This document shows, in pieces, positions 35,002-44,916 of a stretch of 64,000 nt of DNA. Position 1 is the stretch's first letter. Each line of letters begins with the position of its first letter. Source of the DNA: an uncultured Bacilli bacterium. Its GTDB lineage: Bacteria; Bacillota_I; Bacilli_A; RF39; UBA660. The stretch is taken from contig CAKOJN010000002.1 of assembly GCA_934090685.1 (NCBI GenBank), positions 62,001 to 126,000 on the forward strand, given 5' to 3'. A program made the position numbers and the translations under genes. The notes beneath the pieces were generated by a model, which was not told the origin of the DNA, made no database searches, and saw only the letters and a program-made list of their open reading frames with translations.

Positions 35002-36906
35002 ATGGCAGAATATAATGAAAAATCAATTAAAATATTAGAAGGTCTTGAAGCAGTAAGAAAAAGACCTGGTATGTATATAGGTTCTACTGATAAAAGAGGA
35101 CTACATCATTTAGTTTGGGAAATTGTTGATAATGCTATAGACGAAGCTATAAATGGATTTGGTAAAAAAATAACTGTTACGATAACTAAAATAGGAAGTG
35201 TTATTGTAAAAGATGAAGGACGTGGAGTACCAATTGGTAAACATTCAAGTGGAGCATCTACACCTGAGGTTATTTATACTGTGCTTCATGCTGGTGGCAA
35301 GTTTGAGACTGATGGTTATAAAGTATCAGGAGGACTTCACGGAGTTGGTTCATCTGTAGTTAATGCATTATCTAAATGGATGAAAGTAACTATTTGTAGA
35401 GAAGGTAAAATATGTGAAATATCATTTAAGAATGGTGGTAAAGTAGATAAACCATTAAAACAAATCGGAACTACTAAACAAACAGGTACTACTGTTGAGT
35501 TCTTTCCAGATGAAGAAATATTTGGAAATGCAAGATTTAGTTATTCTACAATATGTGAAAGAATGCAAGAAAGTGCATTTTTAATAAATGGTCTTACTAT
35601 GGAAGTTATTGATGAGGAAACGGATAGACATAATGTATATAGTTATGATAATGGACTTGTTTCTTTTGTAGAATATGTAAATGATGGTAAAGAGGCAATT
35701 AATAAAGTAATTAATTTTAATGGCGAGAAGAATGGTATAGTAGTAGATATCGCAATGCAGTATACAAATACCTATAATGAAAGTATACTATCATTTGTAA
35801 ACAATGTTAAAACTGTTGATGGTGGTACTCATGAAGTAGGATTTAAAACTGCGATTACTAAAGTATTTAATGAGTATGTTAAAAAGAATAATTTACTTAA
35901 AGGAAATGATACTTTAGATGGAAGTGATGCTCGTGAAGGATTAACTGCTATAATAAGTTTAAAAATACCTGAAGCATTATTACAATTCGAAGGTCAAACT
36001 AAAGGTAAACTAGGAACACCTCAAGCTAAACAAGTTGTTGAAAGTATTGTGTATGATAAATTATCTTTCTATTTAGAGGAAAACAAAGGTTCAGCAACTA
36101 CTATTATGGAAAAAGCATTAAAGAGTAAACTTGCTCGTGAAGCTGCCAGAAAAGCTAGATTAGAAGCACGTAATGGTAAAAATAAAAATAAAATAGAAAA
36201 GAATTTATCAGGTAAACTAGCACCTGCCCAAAGTAAAAACGCTAAAATAAATGAATTATTCTTAGTAGAAGGAAATTCTGCCGGTGGTTCTGCTAAAGGT
36301 GGCAGAGATAGAAAATTCCAAGCTATTCTTCCTTTAAGAGGTAAAGTTATTAATGCAGATAAAGCAAATATGGATGATTTATTAAAAAATGAAGAAATAA
36401 ATACTATGATATATACTATAGGAGCAGGAGTGGGCCAAAGTTTCTCCATTGCTGATTCTAATTATGATAAGGTAATCATCATGACAGATGCAGATGTAGA
36501 TGGAGCACATATTCAAATACTTTTACTTACATTCTTCTATAGATATATGAGACCATTAATAGAAGAAGGTAAACTATATATAGCATTACCTCCATTATAT
36601 AAACTAGATTATGGCAAAAAGAAATTCTATGCATATAGTGATGAAGAACTAAACGAAATCAAAAGTGAAAATACTGGTAAGTATTCTATTCAAAGATATA
36701 AAGGTTTAGGTGAAATGAATCCTGAACAACTATGGGAAACAACTATGAATCCGGATACTCGTAGTTTAATAAGAGTTAATATTGATGATGCATCTTTAGC
36801 TGAAAAAAGAGTTAGTGTATTAATGGGTGATAAAGTTGAACCAAGAAAAGAATGGATAAATGAAAATGTTGAGTTCACAATGGAAGATGACTATAGAAAT
36901 AAGTAG
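35002..36906 (+). CDS. parE: DNA topoisomerase IV subunit B
   Basis: 634 residues from ATG 35002 (AAGGTGA 5 nt upstream); the longer in-frame start at 34969 lies in the promoter. GHKL ATPase with EIVDNAIDEA, GRGVPIG and GGLHGVGSSVVNAL; TOPRIM with LVEGNSAGGSAKGGRDR and MTDADVDGAHI. The sequence follows ParE of staphylococci rather than GyrB, and the parC partner follows 7 nt later. Decatenates daughter chromosomes. Confidence 0.96.
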   Translation: MAEYNEKSIKILEGLEAVRKRPGMYIGSTDKRGLHHLVWEIVDNAIDEAINGFGKKITVTITKIGSVIVKDEGRGVPIGKHSSGASTPEVIYTVLHAGGKFETDGYKVSGGLHGVGSSVVNALSKWMKVTICREGKICEISFKNGGKVDKPLKQIGTTKQTGTTVEFFPDEEIFGNARFSYSTICERMQESAFLINGLTMEVIDEETDRHNVYSYDNGLVSFVEYVNDGKEAINKVINFNGEKNGIVVDIAMQYTNTYNESILSFVNNVKTVDGGTHEVGFKTAITKVFNEYVKKNNLLKGNDTLDGSDAREGLTAIISLKIPEALLQFEGQTKGKLGTPQAKQVVESIVYDKLSFYLEENKGSATTIMEKALKSKLAREAARKARLEARNGKNKNKIEKNLSGKLAPAQSKNAKINELFLVEGNSAGGSAKGGRDRKFQAILPLRGKVINADKANMDDLLKNEEINTMIYTIGAGVGQSFSIADSNYDKVIIMTDADVDGAHIQILLLTFFYRYMRPLIEEGKLYIALPPLYKLDYGKKKFYAYSDEELNEIKSENTGKYSIQRYKGLGEMNPEQLWETTMNPDTRSLIRVNIDDASLAEKRVSVLMGDKVEPRKEWINENVEFTMEDDYRNK

Positions 36907-36913
36907 GTGAGAC

Positions 36914-39436
36914 ATGAAAAATGATATATTAAAAAGAATACAAGATTATGCTCTTGAAGAGATAATGGGTGATAGATTTAGTAAATATGCAAAAGAGATT
37001 ATTTTAGATAGAGCTATTCCTGATGTAAGAGATGGTTTAAAGCCTGTTCAAAGAAGAATATTATATGCTATGTATAAAGCAGGTAATACGTGGGACAAAG
37101 GTTATATTAAATGTGCTGCTACAGTGGGAGATGTATTAGGTAAATTCCATCCACATGGTGACTCTAGTGTTTATGATGCAATGGTAAGAATGAGCCAATG
37201 GTGGAAACAAAACTCTATATTAGTTGATATTCATGGTAATAATGGTTCTATGGATGGTGATCAAGCTGCTGCTTATCGTTATACTGAAGCAAAATTAGCA
37301 CATATAAGTAAAGAACTATTAGGTGATTTAGAAAAAGATACTGTTAAGTGGGCACCTAACTTTGATGATAGATTTTTAGAACCAACTGTACTTCCAGCAA
37401 AGTTTCCAAACTTACTTGTAAATGGTGCCAATGGTATAAGTGCAGGTTATGCTACTAATATTCCGCCACATAATTTAGGTGAAATAATAGATGCTACTAT
37501 TAAAAGAATAGATTCACCTAACTGTAGACTCGATACTATTTTAGAAATTGTTAAAGGTCCTGATTTTCCAACAGGTGCAATAGTAGAAGGTAAACAAGGT
37601 ATAATAGACGCTTTTACTACTGGTAGAGGTAAAGTAATAGTTAAAAGTAAAACTGAATTTAAAAAAGAAAAAGGTCGTGAACAAATAATAATAACTGAAA
37701 TTCCTTTTGATGTTAATAAAGCGGCTCTAGTTCAAAAAATAGATTCATTAAGAATAGATAAAAAAATAGACGGAATTTCGGAAGTAAGAGATGAAACTGA
37801 TAGAGAAGGTCTTAGAATAGCAATAGACTTAAAGAGTGGTGCAAACAAAGAATTTATATTAAATTATTTGCTTAAAAATACTGACTTACAAATATCATAC
37901 AATTATAATATGGTAGCTATTGTTAATAGAACACCTAAAACGCTTGGTATAATTCCAATATTAGATGCTTATATTAATCATTTTACTGAAGTTATAACTA
38001 ATAGAACTAAGTTTGATTTAGCAGCATATCAAAAAGAATTTAATATAGTTTCAGGACTTATTAAAGCAATATCAATATTAGATGAAGTTATTAAGACAAT
38101 TAGATCAAGTAAGAATAAAAGTGATGCTAAAGTTAATTTAGTCGATAAGTATGATTTTACGATAGAACAAGCAGAAGCAATCGTAATGTTACAATTATAT
38201 AAACTTACTAATACTGATGTTGTTGTACTTGAAGAGAGAAGTGAAAAACTAAAAGAACTAATTAAAGAATGTGAAAAAATATTAAATGATGAAAATGAAT
38301 TAAAGTCAGTTATGAAAAGTGAATTAAGAGAAATTAAAAAGAAATATGCTACTCCTAGAAAAACTGAAATTAAGAGTGAAATAACTGAAATTAAAATAGA
38401 TGAACTTGATATGATAAGTAAAGATGATTTTATAGTATGTATTTCTAAAACTGGTTATGTTAAAAAGATATCATTAAAGTCATATAATAGTTCTAATACT
38501 CAAGAATTACCTGCTGTTAAAGAAAATGATTATATTGAAGGGTTCTATAAAATAAATAATATAGATACTATAGTATTATTTACTAATTTAGGAAACTTCT
38601 TATATTTACCAGTAAGAGATATTCAAGAAGCTAAATATAAAGATTTAGGAACTCATATATCTAACTATATTAAAGTAAGTGATGATGAGAAGATAATTAG
38701 AACTATCGGAGTTGATAAATTTGATGACACTTTAATTACTGCTGTTACAAAGAATGGTATGATTAAAAAGATGAGACTTAAAGACTTTGCTGTTTCAAGA
38801 TATTCAAAACCAATAACAATGTTTAAGTTAAAAGATGATGATGAAGTAGTATCTATAAGTAACAATAGTGGTAAAGATACAGTAATTGTAACTAATAATG
38901 GATATGCTTTAAGATTTAATACGGATGAAATACCTGAGTTTGGTTTAAAAGCAGGTGGAGTTAAAGCTATTAAGTTAAGTGAAGATGACACTGTTTCTTC
39001 TGCATTTGTAATAAGTGAAAATAAAGAATATCTAGCAATATTTACTGATAAAAATACTGCTAAGAGAATAAAAGTAGAAGATATAGAAATGTCTAGTAGA
39101 GCTAAAAAAGGTTCTTTAATTATTAAGAGTCCTAAATCTAAAAAGTATTCTATATTTAAAGTATTTAACATTAGCAGTAAAAGTATTGTAGGAATAGTTG
39201 ATGGATCTGTTGGATACTTAAAATCTAGTGATATAAATATCATGGATAAACAAAGTGTAGGTAGTGTTATTACAAAGAAAAATATAGATAATATATTTGT
39301 AGTAACTAAATTAAAAGAAATAAAATCTAGTGAATTAAAAGAAAAAGAAACTAAAAAAGAAACTTCTGAGGAAGTTAAACCTAAAGAGGAAAAACAACTT
39401 ACTATGAGTGATTTCTTTGAAGAATTTAAGATATAG
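36914..39436 (+). CDS. parC: DNA topoisomerase IV subunit A
   Basis: 840 residues. Breakage-reunion domain with RAIPDVRDGLKPVQRRILYAM, quinolone-determining HPHGDSSVYDAMVRMSQ (Ser and Asp at the usual resistance positions, so wild-type-like), catalytic Tyr in AAAYRYTEAK. C-terminal beta-pinwheel (about 490-800), then a short Lys/Glu tail ending MSDFFEEFKI. Forms A2B2 enzyme with ParE. Confidence 0.96.
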   Translation: MKNDILKRIQDYALEEIMGDRFSKYAKEIILDRAIPDVRDGLKPVQRRILYAMYKAGNTWDKGYIKCAATVGDVLGKFHPHGDSSVYDAMVRMSQWWKQNSILVDIHGNNGSMDGDQAAAYRYTEAKLAHISKELLGDLEKDTVKWAPNFDDRFLEPTVLPAKFPNLLVNGANGISAGYATNIPPHNLGEIIDATIKRIDSPNCRLDTILEIVKGPDFPTGAIVEGKQGIIDAFTTGRGKVIVKSKTEFKKEKGREQIIITEIPFDVNKAALVQKIDSLRIDKKIDGISEVRDETDREGLRIAIDLKSGANKEFILNYLLKNTDLQISYNYNMVAIVNRTPKTLGIIPILDAYINHFTEVITNRTKFDLAAYQKEFNIVSGLIKAISILDEVIKTIRSSKNKSDAKVNLVDKYDFTIEQAEAIVMLQLYKLTNTDVVVLEERSEKLKELIKECEKILNDENELKSVMKSELREIKKKYATPRKTEIKSEITEIKIDELDMISKDDFIVCISKTGYVKKISLKSYNSSNTQELPAVKENDYIEGFYKINNIDTIVLFTNLGNFLYLPVRDIQEAKYKDLGTHISNYIKVSDDEKIIRTIGVDKFDDTLITAVTKNGMIKKMRLKDFAVSRYSKPITMFKLKDDDEVVSISNNSGKDTVIVTNNGYALRFNTDEIPEFGLKAGGVKAIKLSEDDTVSSAFVISENKEYLAIFTDKNTAKRIKVEDIEMSSRAKKGSLIIKSPKSKKYSIFKVFNISSKSIVGIVDGSVGYLKSSDINIMDKQSVGSVITKKNIDNIFVVTKLKEIKSSELKEKETKKETSEEVKPKEEKQLTMSDFFEEFKI

Positions 39437-39453
39437 CTAGTCTATATCTTTTT
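39428..39453 (+). terminator. Terminator after parC
   Basis: AAGATATAG/CTATATCTT stem with a CTAGT loop and T-run; the left arm includes the last codons. Confidence 0.85.
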
Positions 39454-39468
39454 GTTTAAGGAGGATGT

Positions 39469-40164
39469 ATGAAAGTATCAATAATAATACCAGTATTAAA
39501 TCCTACATCAAGATTAGTTACTTTAACAAATGAATTAATTAAAAATAAATTTAATGATATAGTTGTTGTAGATGATGGTAGTACTAATGATTATAAAAGT
39601 ATATATAAGAAACTAAACAAAAACATTAGAGTTAAATATCATCCGGTAAATCTTGGTAAAGGAGCTGCGATTAAAACCGGTATTAAAAATATAAAAACAG
39701 ATGCATATATAACAGTAGATGCAGATCTTCAACATAGTGTTAATGATATTGTTAAAATAAGAGAAGAACTTAAAAATAATGATGTTGTAATCGGACAAAG
39801 AAATTTTTCTTTAGATAATGTCCCTTTCAAAAGTAAATTTGGTAATAAATTTTCTAGTATAATGTATACTTTAAAAACAAGGAAGAAATGTACTGATACA
39901 CAAAGTGGTTTAAGAGGAATAAATATTAAATATAAAAAAGAAATGTTAAATATAAAAGGAAATAGATATGATTATGAAATGAATCAATTATTCTATTTTG
40001 CCAAAAATAATATAGATGTTAAATATATAGATATGGAAACTATTTATGAAAAAGGAAATCCAACTAGTCATTTTAATGCTCTTAAGGATTCATATTTAGT
40101 ACACAAAGAGTTCTTTATCATACTTATATTAATCATAATTACATTGATTATAGTGATAATTTAA
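39469..40164 (+). CDS. Family 2 glycosyltransferase, DPM1-like, with C-terminal membrane anchor
   Basis: 231 residues. GT-A fold: VSIIIPVLNP, VVVDDGSTND, NLGKGAAIKTGI, and DADLQH (DxD metal/sugar-nucleotide motif), then TQSGLRGI. One membrane helix at the very C-terminus (about 213-231). Similar enzymes transfer a sugar to polyprenyl phosphate or glycolipid. AAGGAGG precedes the ATG. Only 33 nt after parC but past its terminator. Confidence 0.85.
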   Translation: MKVSIIIPVLNPTSRLVTLTNELIKNKFNDIVVVDDGSTNDYKSIYKKLNKNIRVKYHPVNLGKGAAIKTGIKNIKTDAYITVDADLQHSVNDIVKIREELKNNDVVIGQRNFSLDNVPFKSKFGNKFSSIMYTLKTRKKCTDTQSGLRGINIKYKKEMLNIKGNRYDYEMNQLFYFAKNNIDVKYIDMETIYEKGNPTSHFNALKDSYLVHKEFFIILILIIITLIIVII

Positions 40165-40218
40165 AATTATTCTATACATTACTTGCTATATATGTTATAT
40201 TTATCATAGTGATAGTAT

Positions 40219-40785
40219 ATGGATGGTATTAGTGTAGGTTTAAAAATTACATTTAAATATATTATTTTAATAATTTTTATATTAATAACTTTTATGATGA
40301 TTTATTTTGTTAATACTGACTATAATGATAAATTTGATATTTTTATCAATGGAAAAGATATTACATCAAGATATGATACTGAGTATGTTAGGTATTTTTT
40401 AAAGAGATATGGTGGCTCTAATTATAATAGAGATATTTATGATAGTTCTGAATTTTTTAATAAAGTTGAACAATCTAATACTTATATGTTAAGCATAAAA
40501 GAATATGAAATATATGATGAGTTTGGATATAGAGAAAGTTATTCTGGATTTTATAATAACCAAAAATTAAAAGAGGTATATGATAATAATAAAACTATGA
40601 TGGTTCAAAAAGATGGAAAAATAATATATGAAGGAAAATTCAAAAATGATATAACTGATATTATTAAAGAAAATGGGAGATATTATTTTCATGTTTATAC
40701 AAAACAAAAAAGATCATTTTCACCATTTGCATATTCAAAAACATCGCTTCATTTTTGTTTCTTAGTAGGTGAAGATTATGAATAA
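40219..40785 (+). CDS. Hypothetical membrane-anchored protein
   Basis: 188 residues. One N-terminal membrane helix (about 10-31), then an extracellular part rich in Tyr, Asp, Asn and Lys. Contains FINGKDITSRY and several strand-like stretches, no recognised domain. The ribosome binding site is weak. Overlaps the next small membrane protein by 8 nt; together they look like a pair of unknown surface proteins. Confidence 0.6.
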   Translation: MDGISVGLKITFKYIILIIFILITFMMIYFVNTDYNDKFDIFINGKDITSRYDTEYVRYFLKRYGGSNYNRDIYDSSEFFNKVEQSNTYMLSIKEYEIYDEFGYRESYSGFYNNQKLKEVYDNNKTMMVQKDGKIIYEGKFKNDITDIIKENGRYYFHVYTKQKRSFSPFAYSKTSLHFCFLVGEDYE

Positions 40786-41134
40786 AAAAATAGTTGTTAT
40801 AGTAATATCTTTTTTGATAATATTTTTAGGAATTTATGTTTTTTATAAATACGTCATATATAAAGAAAAAGAAGAGTATGAAACTATAGATTATAATTAT
40901 CAAAGTAAGTGTGTGAAAGAAGTATATAAATTGCATCCTGAATCCTTTGTTTTTGATTCTAATGGTATATGTAAAATGACAGTTGAACAAATACATACAG
41001 TTAGTAATGACTATGGATTTGAAATAGAACATGATAAATATGGAAACATGTGTGTTGGATATTTTATTATTAAAAAAAGTAATGATAATATTAAAGTTGA
41101 CTCATCACATATATGTGACATGATTAATTATTGA
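40778..41134 (+). CDS. Hypothetical membrane-anchored protein with three cysteines outside
   Basis: 118 residues from ATG 40778, with AGGTGA 5 nt upstream. Membrane helix at about 4-24, then a short extracellular domain with cysteines (KCVKEVYKL, GICKMTVEQ, NMCVGYF, HICDMINY) that could form disulfides. No family known. Translationally coupled to the previous gene. Confidence 0.6.
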   Translation: MNKKIVVIVISFLIIFLGIYVFYKYVIYKEKEEYETIDYNYQSKCVKEVYKLHPESFVFDSNGICKMTVEQIHTVSNDYGFEIEHDKYGNMCVGYFIIKKSNDNIKVDSSHICDMINY

Positions 41135-41215
41135 TAATTTATAGTATTTAGAATTAATTATAATAAAAATAATAAGTAGAATATAGTTATATTTGATAAT
41201 TTGAGGTAATACCAC

Positions 41216-41244
41216 TTTACAAATAAAAAAACTAGTGCTATAAT
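41216..41244 (+). promoter_or_regulatory. Promoter of the asnS operon
   Basis: TTTACA, 17-bp spacer, TATAAT with TGC before it (extended -10). I see nothing recognisable between 41135 and this promoter. Confidence 0.8.
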
Positions 41245-41250
41245 TTTGAC

Positions 41251-41449
41251 ATAAATCTTTGATGTGGAGAAGTAATATATAGATGTTTTGAAGAGAGTTA
41301 GTGGTTGGTGTAAACTAATAAACTATATATATGAATAACACCACTGAGTGGAATATTGAAATTAAGTAAGTATTCTCGGGAAACCGTTATAATAATAAAG
41401 TAAACAAAGGATGGTACCGTCTTTATGACTCCTTATACCATCCTTTTTT
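41251..41449 (+). promoter_or_regulatory. T-box riboswitch, Asn specifier, controlling asnS-aspS-gatCAB
   Basis: Stem I has the conserved AGAGAG and GTGGTTGGTGTAAAC features. The specifier bulge reads GAATAACACC with AAC (Asn) at 41337-41339, matching the downstream asnS. The T-box core AAGGATGGTACCG at 41408-41419 forms the antiterminator. The competing terminator pairs AGGATGGTA with TACCATCCT followed by six T. Uncharged tRNA-Asn should favour readthrough. Confidence 0.93.
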
Positions 41450-41471
41450 ATTTAGGAAAGGAATGAATGAT

Positions 41472-42851
41472 ATGGATGTAAAAGATTTATTTAAAGAAAT
41501 TGAAAAATATGAAGACAAAGATGTAACATTAGAAGGATGGGTTCGTAATAATAGAAATCAATCTAATTTTGGATTTATTGATTTTAATGATGGAACGTAT
41601 TTTAAAAGTTTACAACTTGTTTATAACAAAGAATTAAAAGATTTTGACATTATTAGTAAGATAAGAGTAGGTTCTGCTATAAGAGTAAAGGGTACTATTG
41701 TTAATTCAGAAGGTAGTGGTCAAAGTCATGAAATGAAAGTTAAGAGTGTAGAAGTACTAGGAGATTCACCTGAAGACTATCCAATTCAACCTAAAAGACA
41801 TACTAGAGAATTCTTAAGAGAAGTAGCATACTTAAGACCAAGAACTAATCTTTTTAATGCAGTGTTTAGAGTAAGAAGTGTTGCTGCTCAAGCAATTCAT
41901 GAATATTTTCAAAGTAATAACTATGTTTATTTTCATAGTCCAATAATTACAGGAGCAGATTGTGAAGGTTCAGGTGAAATGTTTAAATTGACTACACTTG
42001 ATATGAATAATCTTCCTTTAAATGAAGATAAAAAAGTTGATTTTAAGAAGGATTTGTTTGGTAAACAAACATATATAACAGGTTCTGGTCAACTTCATGC
42101 TGAAACTTTTGCTCTTGCATATAAGAAAGTTTATACATTTGGTCCAACTATGAGAACAGAAAACTCTAATACTAAAACACATGCTAATGAATTTTGGATG
42201 ATTGAACCAGAAGTAGCATTTTGTGATTTGGAAGGTATAATGAACATCGAAGAAGAAATGCTAAAATATGTAGTTAAATATGTACTTGATAAGTGTCCAC
42301 TTGAGATAGATTTCTTTGACAAGTTTGTTGAAAAAGGATTAAAAGAAAAACTTAATAAAGTTATTAATTCTAAATTTGTAAGAATAACTCATAAAGAAGC
42401 AATAACATTATTAAAAGAAGCTAAAGTTGACTTTGAATTTAAACCTGAATATGGAGAAGATATTGCCAAAGAACATGAAAGATATATAACAGAATACTTT
42501 AATGGACCAGTATTTATTACAAATTGGCCTAAAGATATTAAAGCATTCTATATGAAATTAAATGATGATAATGAAACAGTAGCTGCGGTTGATTTAGAAG
42601 TTCCTGGTTCTGGAGAATTAATGGGAGGAAGTCAAAGAGAAGATGATTATGATAAGTTAATCAAGAGAATGGAAGAATTAAATATACCAAAAGATGATTT
42701 AGAATGGTATACTAACCTTAGAAGATTCGGAGGATGTTATCATTCAGGATTTGGTCTTGGTTTTGAAAGACTTATCATGTATTTAACAGGAATAGAAAAC
42801 ATAAGGGATGTTATTCCATATCCAAGAACACCTAATAACTGTGACTACTAA
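41472..42851 (+). CDS. asnS: Asparagine--tRNA ligase
   Basis: 459 residues from ATG 41472; the ATG at 41463 abuts the AGGAAAGGA. N-terminal OB-fold (VTLEGWVRNNR), class IIb motifs with FRTEN-like PTMRTENSNTKTHANEFWMIEPE, and motif 3 SGFGLGFERLIMYLTG. First gene under the Asn T-box. Having AsnRS together with GatCAB suggests GatCAB mainly makes Gln-tRNA-Gln, inferred. Confidence 0.95.
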   Translation: MDVKDLFKEIEKYEDKDVTLEGWVRNNRNQSNFGFIDFNDGTYFKSLQLVYNKELKDFDIISKIRVGSAIRVKGTIVNSEGSGQSHEMKVKSVEVLGDSPEDYPIQPKRHTREFLREVAYLRPRTNLFNAVFRVRSVAAQAIHEYFQSNNYVYFHSPIITGADCEGSGEMFKLTTLDMNNLPLNEDKKVDFKKDLFGKQTYITGSGQLHAETFALAYKKVYTFGPTMRTENSNTKTHANEFWMIEPEVAFCDLEGIMNIEEEMLKYVVKYVLDKCPLEIDFFDKFVEKGLKEKLNKVINSKFVRITHKEAITLLKEAKVDFEFKPEYGEDIAKEHERYITEYFNGPVFITNWPKDIKAFYMKLNDDNETVAAVDLEVPGSGELMGGSQREDDYDKLIKRMEELNIPKDDLEWYTNLRRFGGCYHSGFGLGFERLIMYLTGIENIRDVIPYPRTPNNCDY

Positions 42852-42862
42852 AAGGAGGAGTA

Positions 42863-44620
42863 ATGAAATCAAATATATATCATAGTATTATGATAAAAGA
42901 TATTACAAATGATATGGTTAAAACTAAAATAGTAGTTAGTGGATGGGTTCAAAATATTCGAGATCATGGAGGAGTATTATTTTTGGATTTAAGAGACACA
43001 ACTGGAGTTTTACAAACAGTGTCTAATGATGATGAAATGTTTAAAGGACTTGCTCGTGAATCTGTTGTTAAATTAGAAGGGACTCTTCGTAAGAGAGATA
43101 AAGATACAATAAATGAGAAATTAAAAAGTGGAGAAGTGGAGTTGCTTGTTGATAAATTAGAAATCTTAGGTACTTCACTTCATGAATTACCATTTGAAAT
43201 AATATCAAGTAAACAAGTACAAGAAGACATAAGATTAAAATATAGATATCTTGATATGAGAAATGATAAAGTTAAAAGTAATATTTTATTAAGAAGTGAA
43301 ATATTACATTATTTAAGAAATAAAATGTATGATTTAGGTTTTACTGAAGTACAAACACCAATTCTTACAGCATCTAGTCCGGAAGGAGCAAGAGATTTTG
43401 TAGTGCCAAGTAGAAACTTTAAAGGAAGGTTTTACGCTTTGCCACAGGCACCTCAAATATATAAAGAGTTGTTGATGGTTGGTGGTATTGATAAATACTT
43501 TCAAGTAGCACCATGTTTTAGAGATGAAGATGCAAGAAGAGATAGAACACTAGAATTTTATCAATTAGATTTAGAAATGAGTTTTATAACTGAGGGAGAA
43601 ATATTAGAATTAGGTGAAAATATATTTTATGATGTATTTACTAAATATAGTGATAAAGAAGTATCTAAAAAACCATTTAGAAGAATAGATTATATGGATT
43701 CAATGGAAATGTATGGTACTGATAAACCTGATTTAAGAAACCCGCTTATTATAAAGGATATAAGTAAAATATTAGAAAATACAACATTTGGTCCATTTAA
43801 ATCATCTGTTGTTAAAGCAATAGTTGCAGATGGTATTGGTGATAAATCAAACTCATGGTTTAATGAAGTGGTTGATTATGCTAGTAGCATTGGAATGCCT
43901 GGTATTGGTTATTTAACATTATGTAAAGATGGTACTTTTAAAGGCCCAATTGATAAGTTTTTGACTGATGAAGAAAGAAAAGAACTAATAGAATATCTAA
44001 ATATGAAAGAAAATAGTGTAGTATTCTTTATAGCAAATAAAGTTAAAAAAGTTGCTCAGAAGTTTGCTGGATTAATAAGAATAGAACTAGGCAAAAAGTT
44101 AGATTTAATAGATGAAAATAGAATAGAACTATGCATTATTAATAACTTTCCGATGTTTGAGTATGATGATAAATTAAGAAAATATGAATTTTGTCACAAC
44201 CCATTTAGTTTGCCACATGATACTAAAATAGAGTATAATAAAGACAATATTGAAAAAATTTTAGCTTATCAATATGACTTTGTTTGTAATGGTAATGAGA
44301 TGGCAAGTGGCGCGATAAGAAATAATGATTTAGATTCACTTGTTAAAGGTTTTGAAGTGGTAGGTTATACTCGTGATGAAGTTGAAAAACGCTTTAGTAG
44401 TTTATTCACTGCATTTAAGTATGGATGTCCGCCTCATGGAGGAATGGCACTTGGAATAGATAGAATATTAATGATTATTAAAGATGAGATTAATTTAAGA
44501 GAAGTTCAAGCATTCCCAACAAGTACCAGCGGTCAAGATTTAATGATGGGAAGTCCAAGTGTACTTGATAAGAAGCAATTAGATGAGTTAGGAATTAAAA
44601 TAAAGGAGGAATATAAATGA
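42863..44620 (+). CDS. aspS: Aspartate--tRNA ligase
   Basis: 585 residues, bacterial type with the inserted GAD domain. Motifs: VSGWVQNIRDHGGVLFLDLRD, motif 2 CFRDEDARRDRTLEFYQLDLEMSF region, and motif 3 HGGMALGIDRI. Charges tRNA-Asp. AAGGAGGAG before the ATG. Overlaps gatC by 4 nt. Confidence 0.96.
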   Translation: MKSNIYHSIMIKDITNDMVKTKIVVSGWVQNIRDHGGVLFLDLRDTTGVLQTVSNDDEMFKGLARESVVKLEGTLRKRDKDTINEKLKSGEVELLVDKLEILGTSLHELPFEIISSKQVQEDIRLKYRYLDMRNDKVKSNILLRSEILHYLRNKMYDLGFTEVQTPILTASSPEGARDFVVPSRNFKGRFYALPQAPQIYKELLMVGGIDKYFQVAPCFRDEDARRDRTLEFYQLDLEMSFITEGEILELGENIFYDVFTKYSDKEVSKKPFRRIDYMDSMEMYGTDKPDLRNPLIIKDISKILENTTFGPFKSSVVKAIVADGIGDKSNSWFNEVVDYASSIGMPGIGYLTLCKDGTFKGPIDKFLTDEERKELIEYLNMKENSVVFFIANKVKKVAQKFAGLIRIELGKKLDLIDENRIELCIINNFPMFEYDDKLRKYEFCHNPFSLPHDTKIEYNKDNIEKILAYQYDFVCNGNEMASGAIRNNDLDSLVKGFEVVGYTRDEVEKRFSSLFTAFKYGCPPHGGMALGIDRILMIIKDEINLREVQAFPTSTSGQDLMMGSPSVLDKKQLDELGIKIKEEYK

Positions 44621-44916
44621 GTAATTTTACAAAAGAGATGATAGATGATTATGCTGATAAGTTACTTATAGGTCTTACTGAAGAGGAAAGAACTAATATA
44701 CAAGAAGAATTTGATGAAATAGAAAAAAATATGGACTTAATAAATCAAATTCCTAATATTAAAGATACTGAGCCATTAAGTTATCCTTTTGAAATGATTA
44801 TAGATGACTTAAGAAGTGATGATGAGGTAATGGAAGAAATACCAATTGATGATTTATTAAGAAACTGTGATCAATATGAAGGTAGAGAAGTAGAAGTTCC
44901 AAAGGTGGTGGGATAA
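44617..44916 (+). CDS. gatC: Asp/Glu-tRNA amidotransferase subunit C
   Basis: 99 residues with the GatC pattern: LTEEERTNIQEEFDEIEKNMDLINQIP near the N-terminus and DTEPLSYPF in the middle. Stabilises the GatA-GatB complex. Start overlaps aspS stop; its stop overlaps the gatA start. Confidence 0.93.
   Translation: MSNFTKEMIDDYADKLLIGLTEEERTNIQEEFDEIEKNMDLINQIPNIKDTEPLSYPFEMIIDDLRSDDEVMEEIPIDDLLRNCDQYEGREVEVPKVVG

Noticed and set aside
38665..39243. 192-codon minus-strand frame inside parC
   Set aside because: Shadow of the ParC C-terminal domain; no start signals or recognisable domain.
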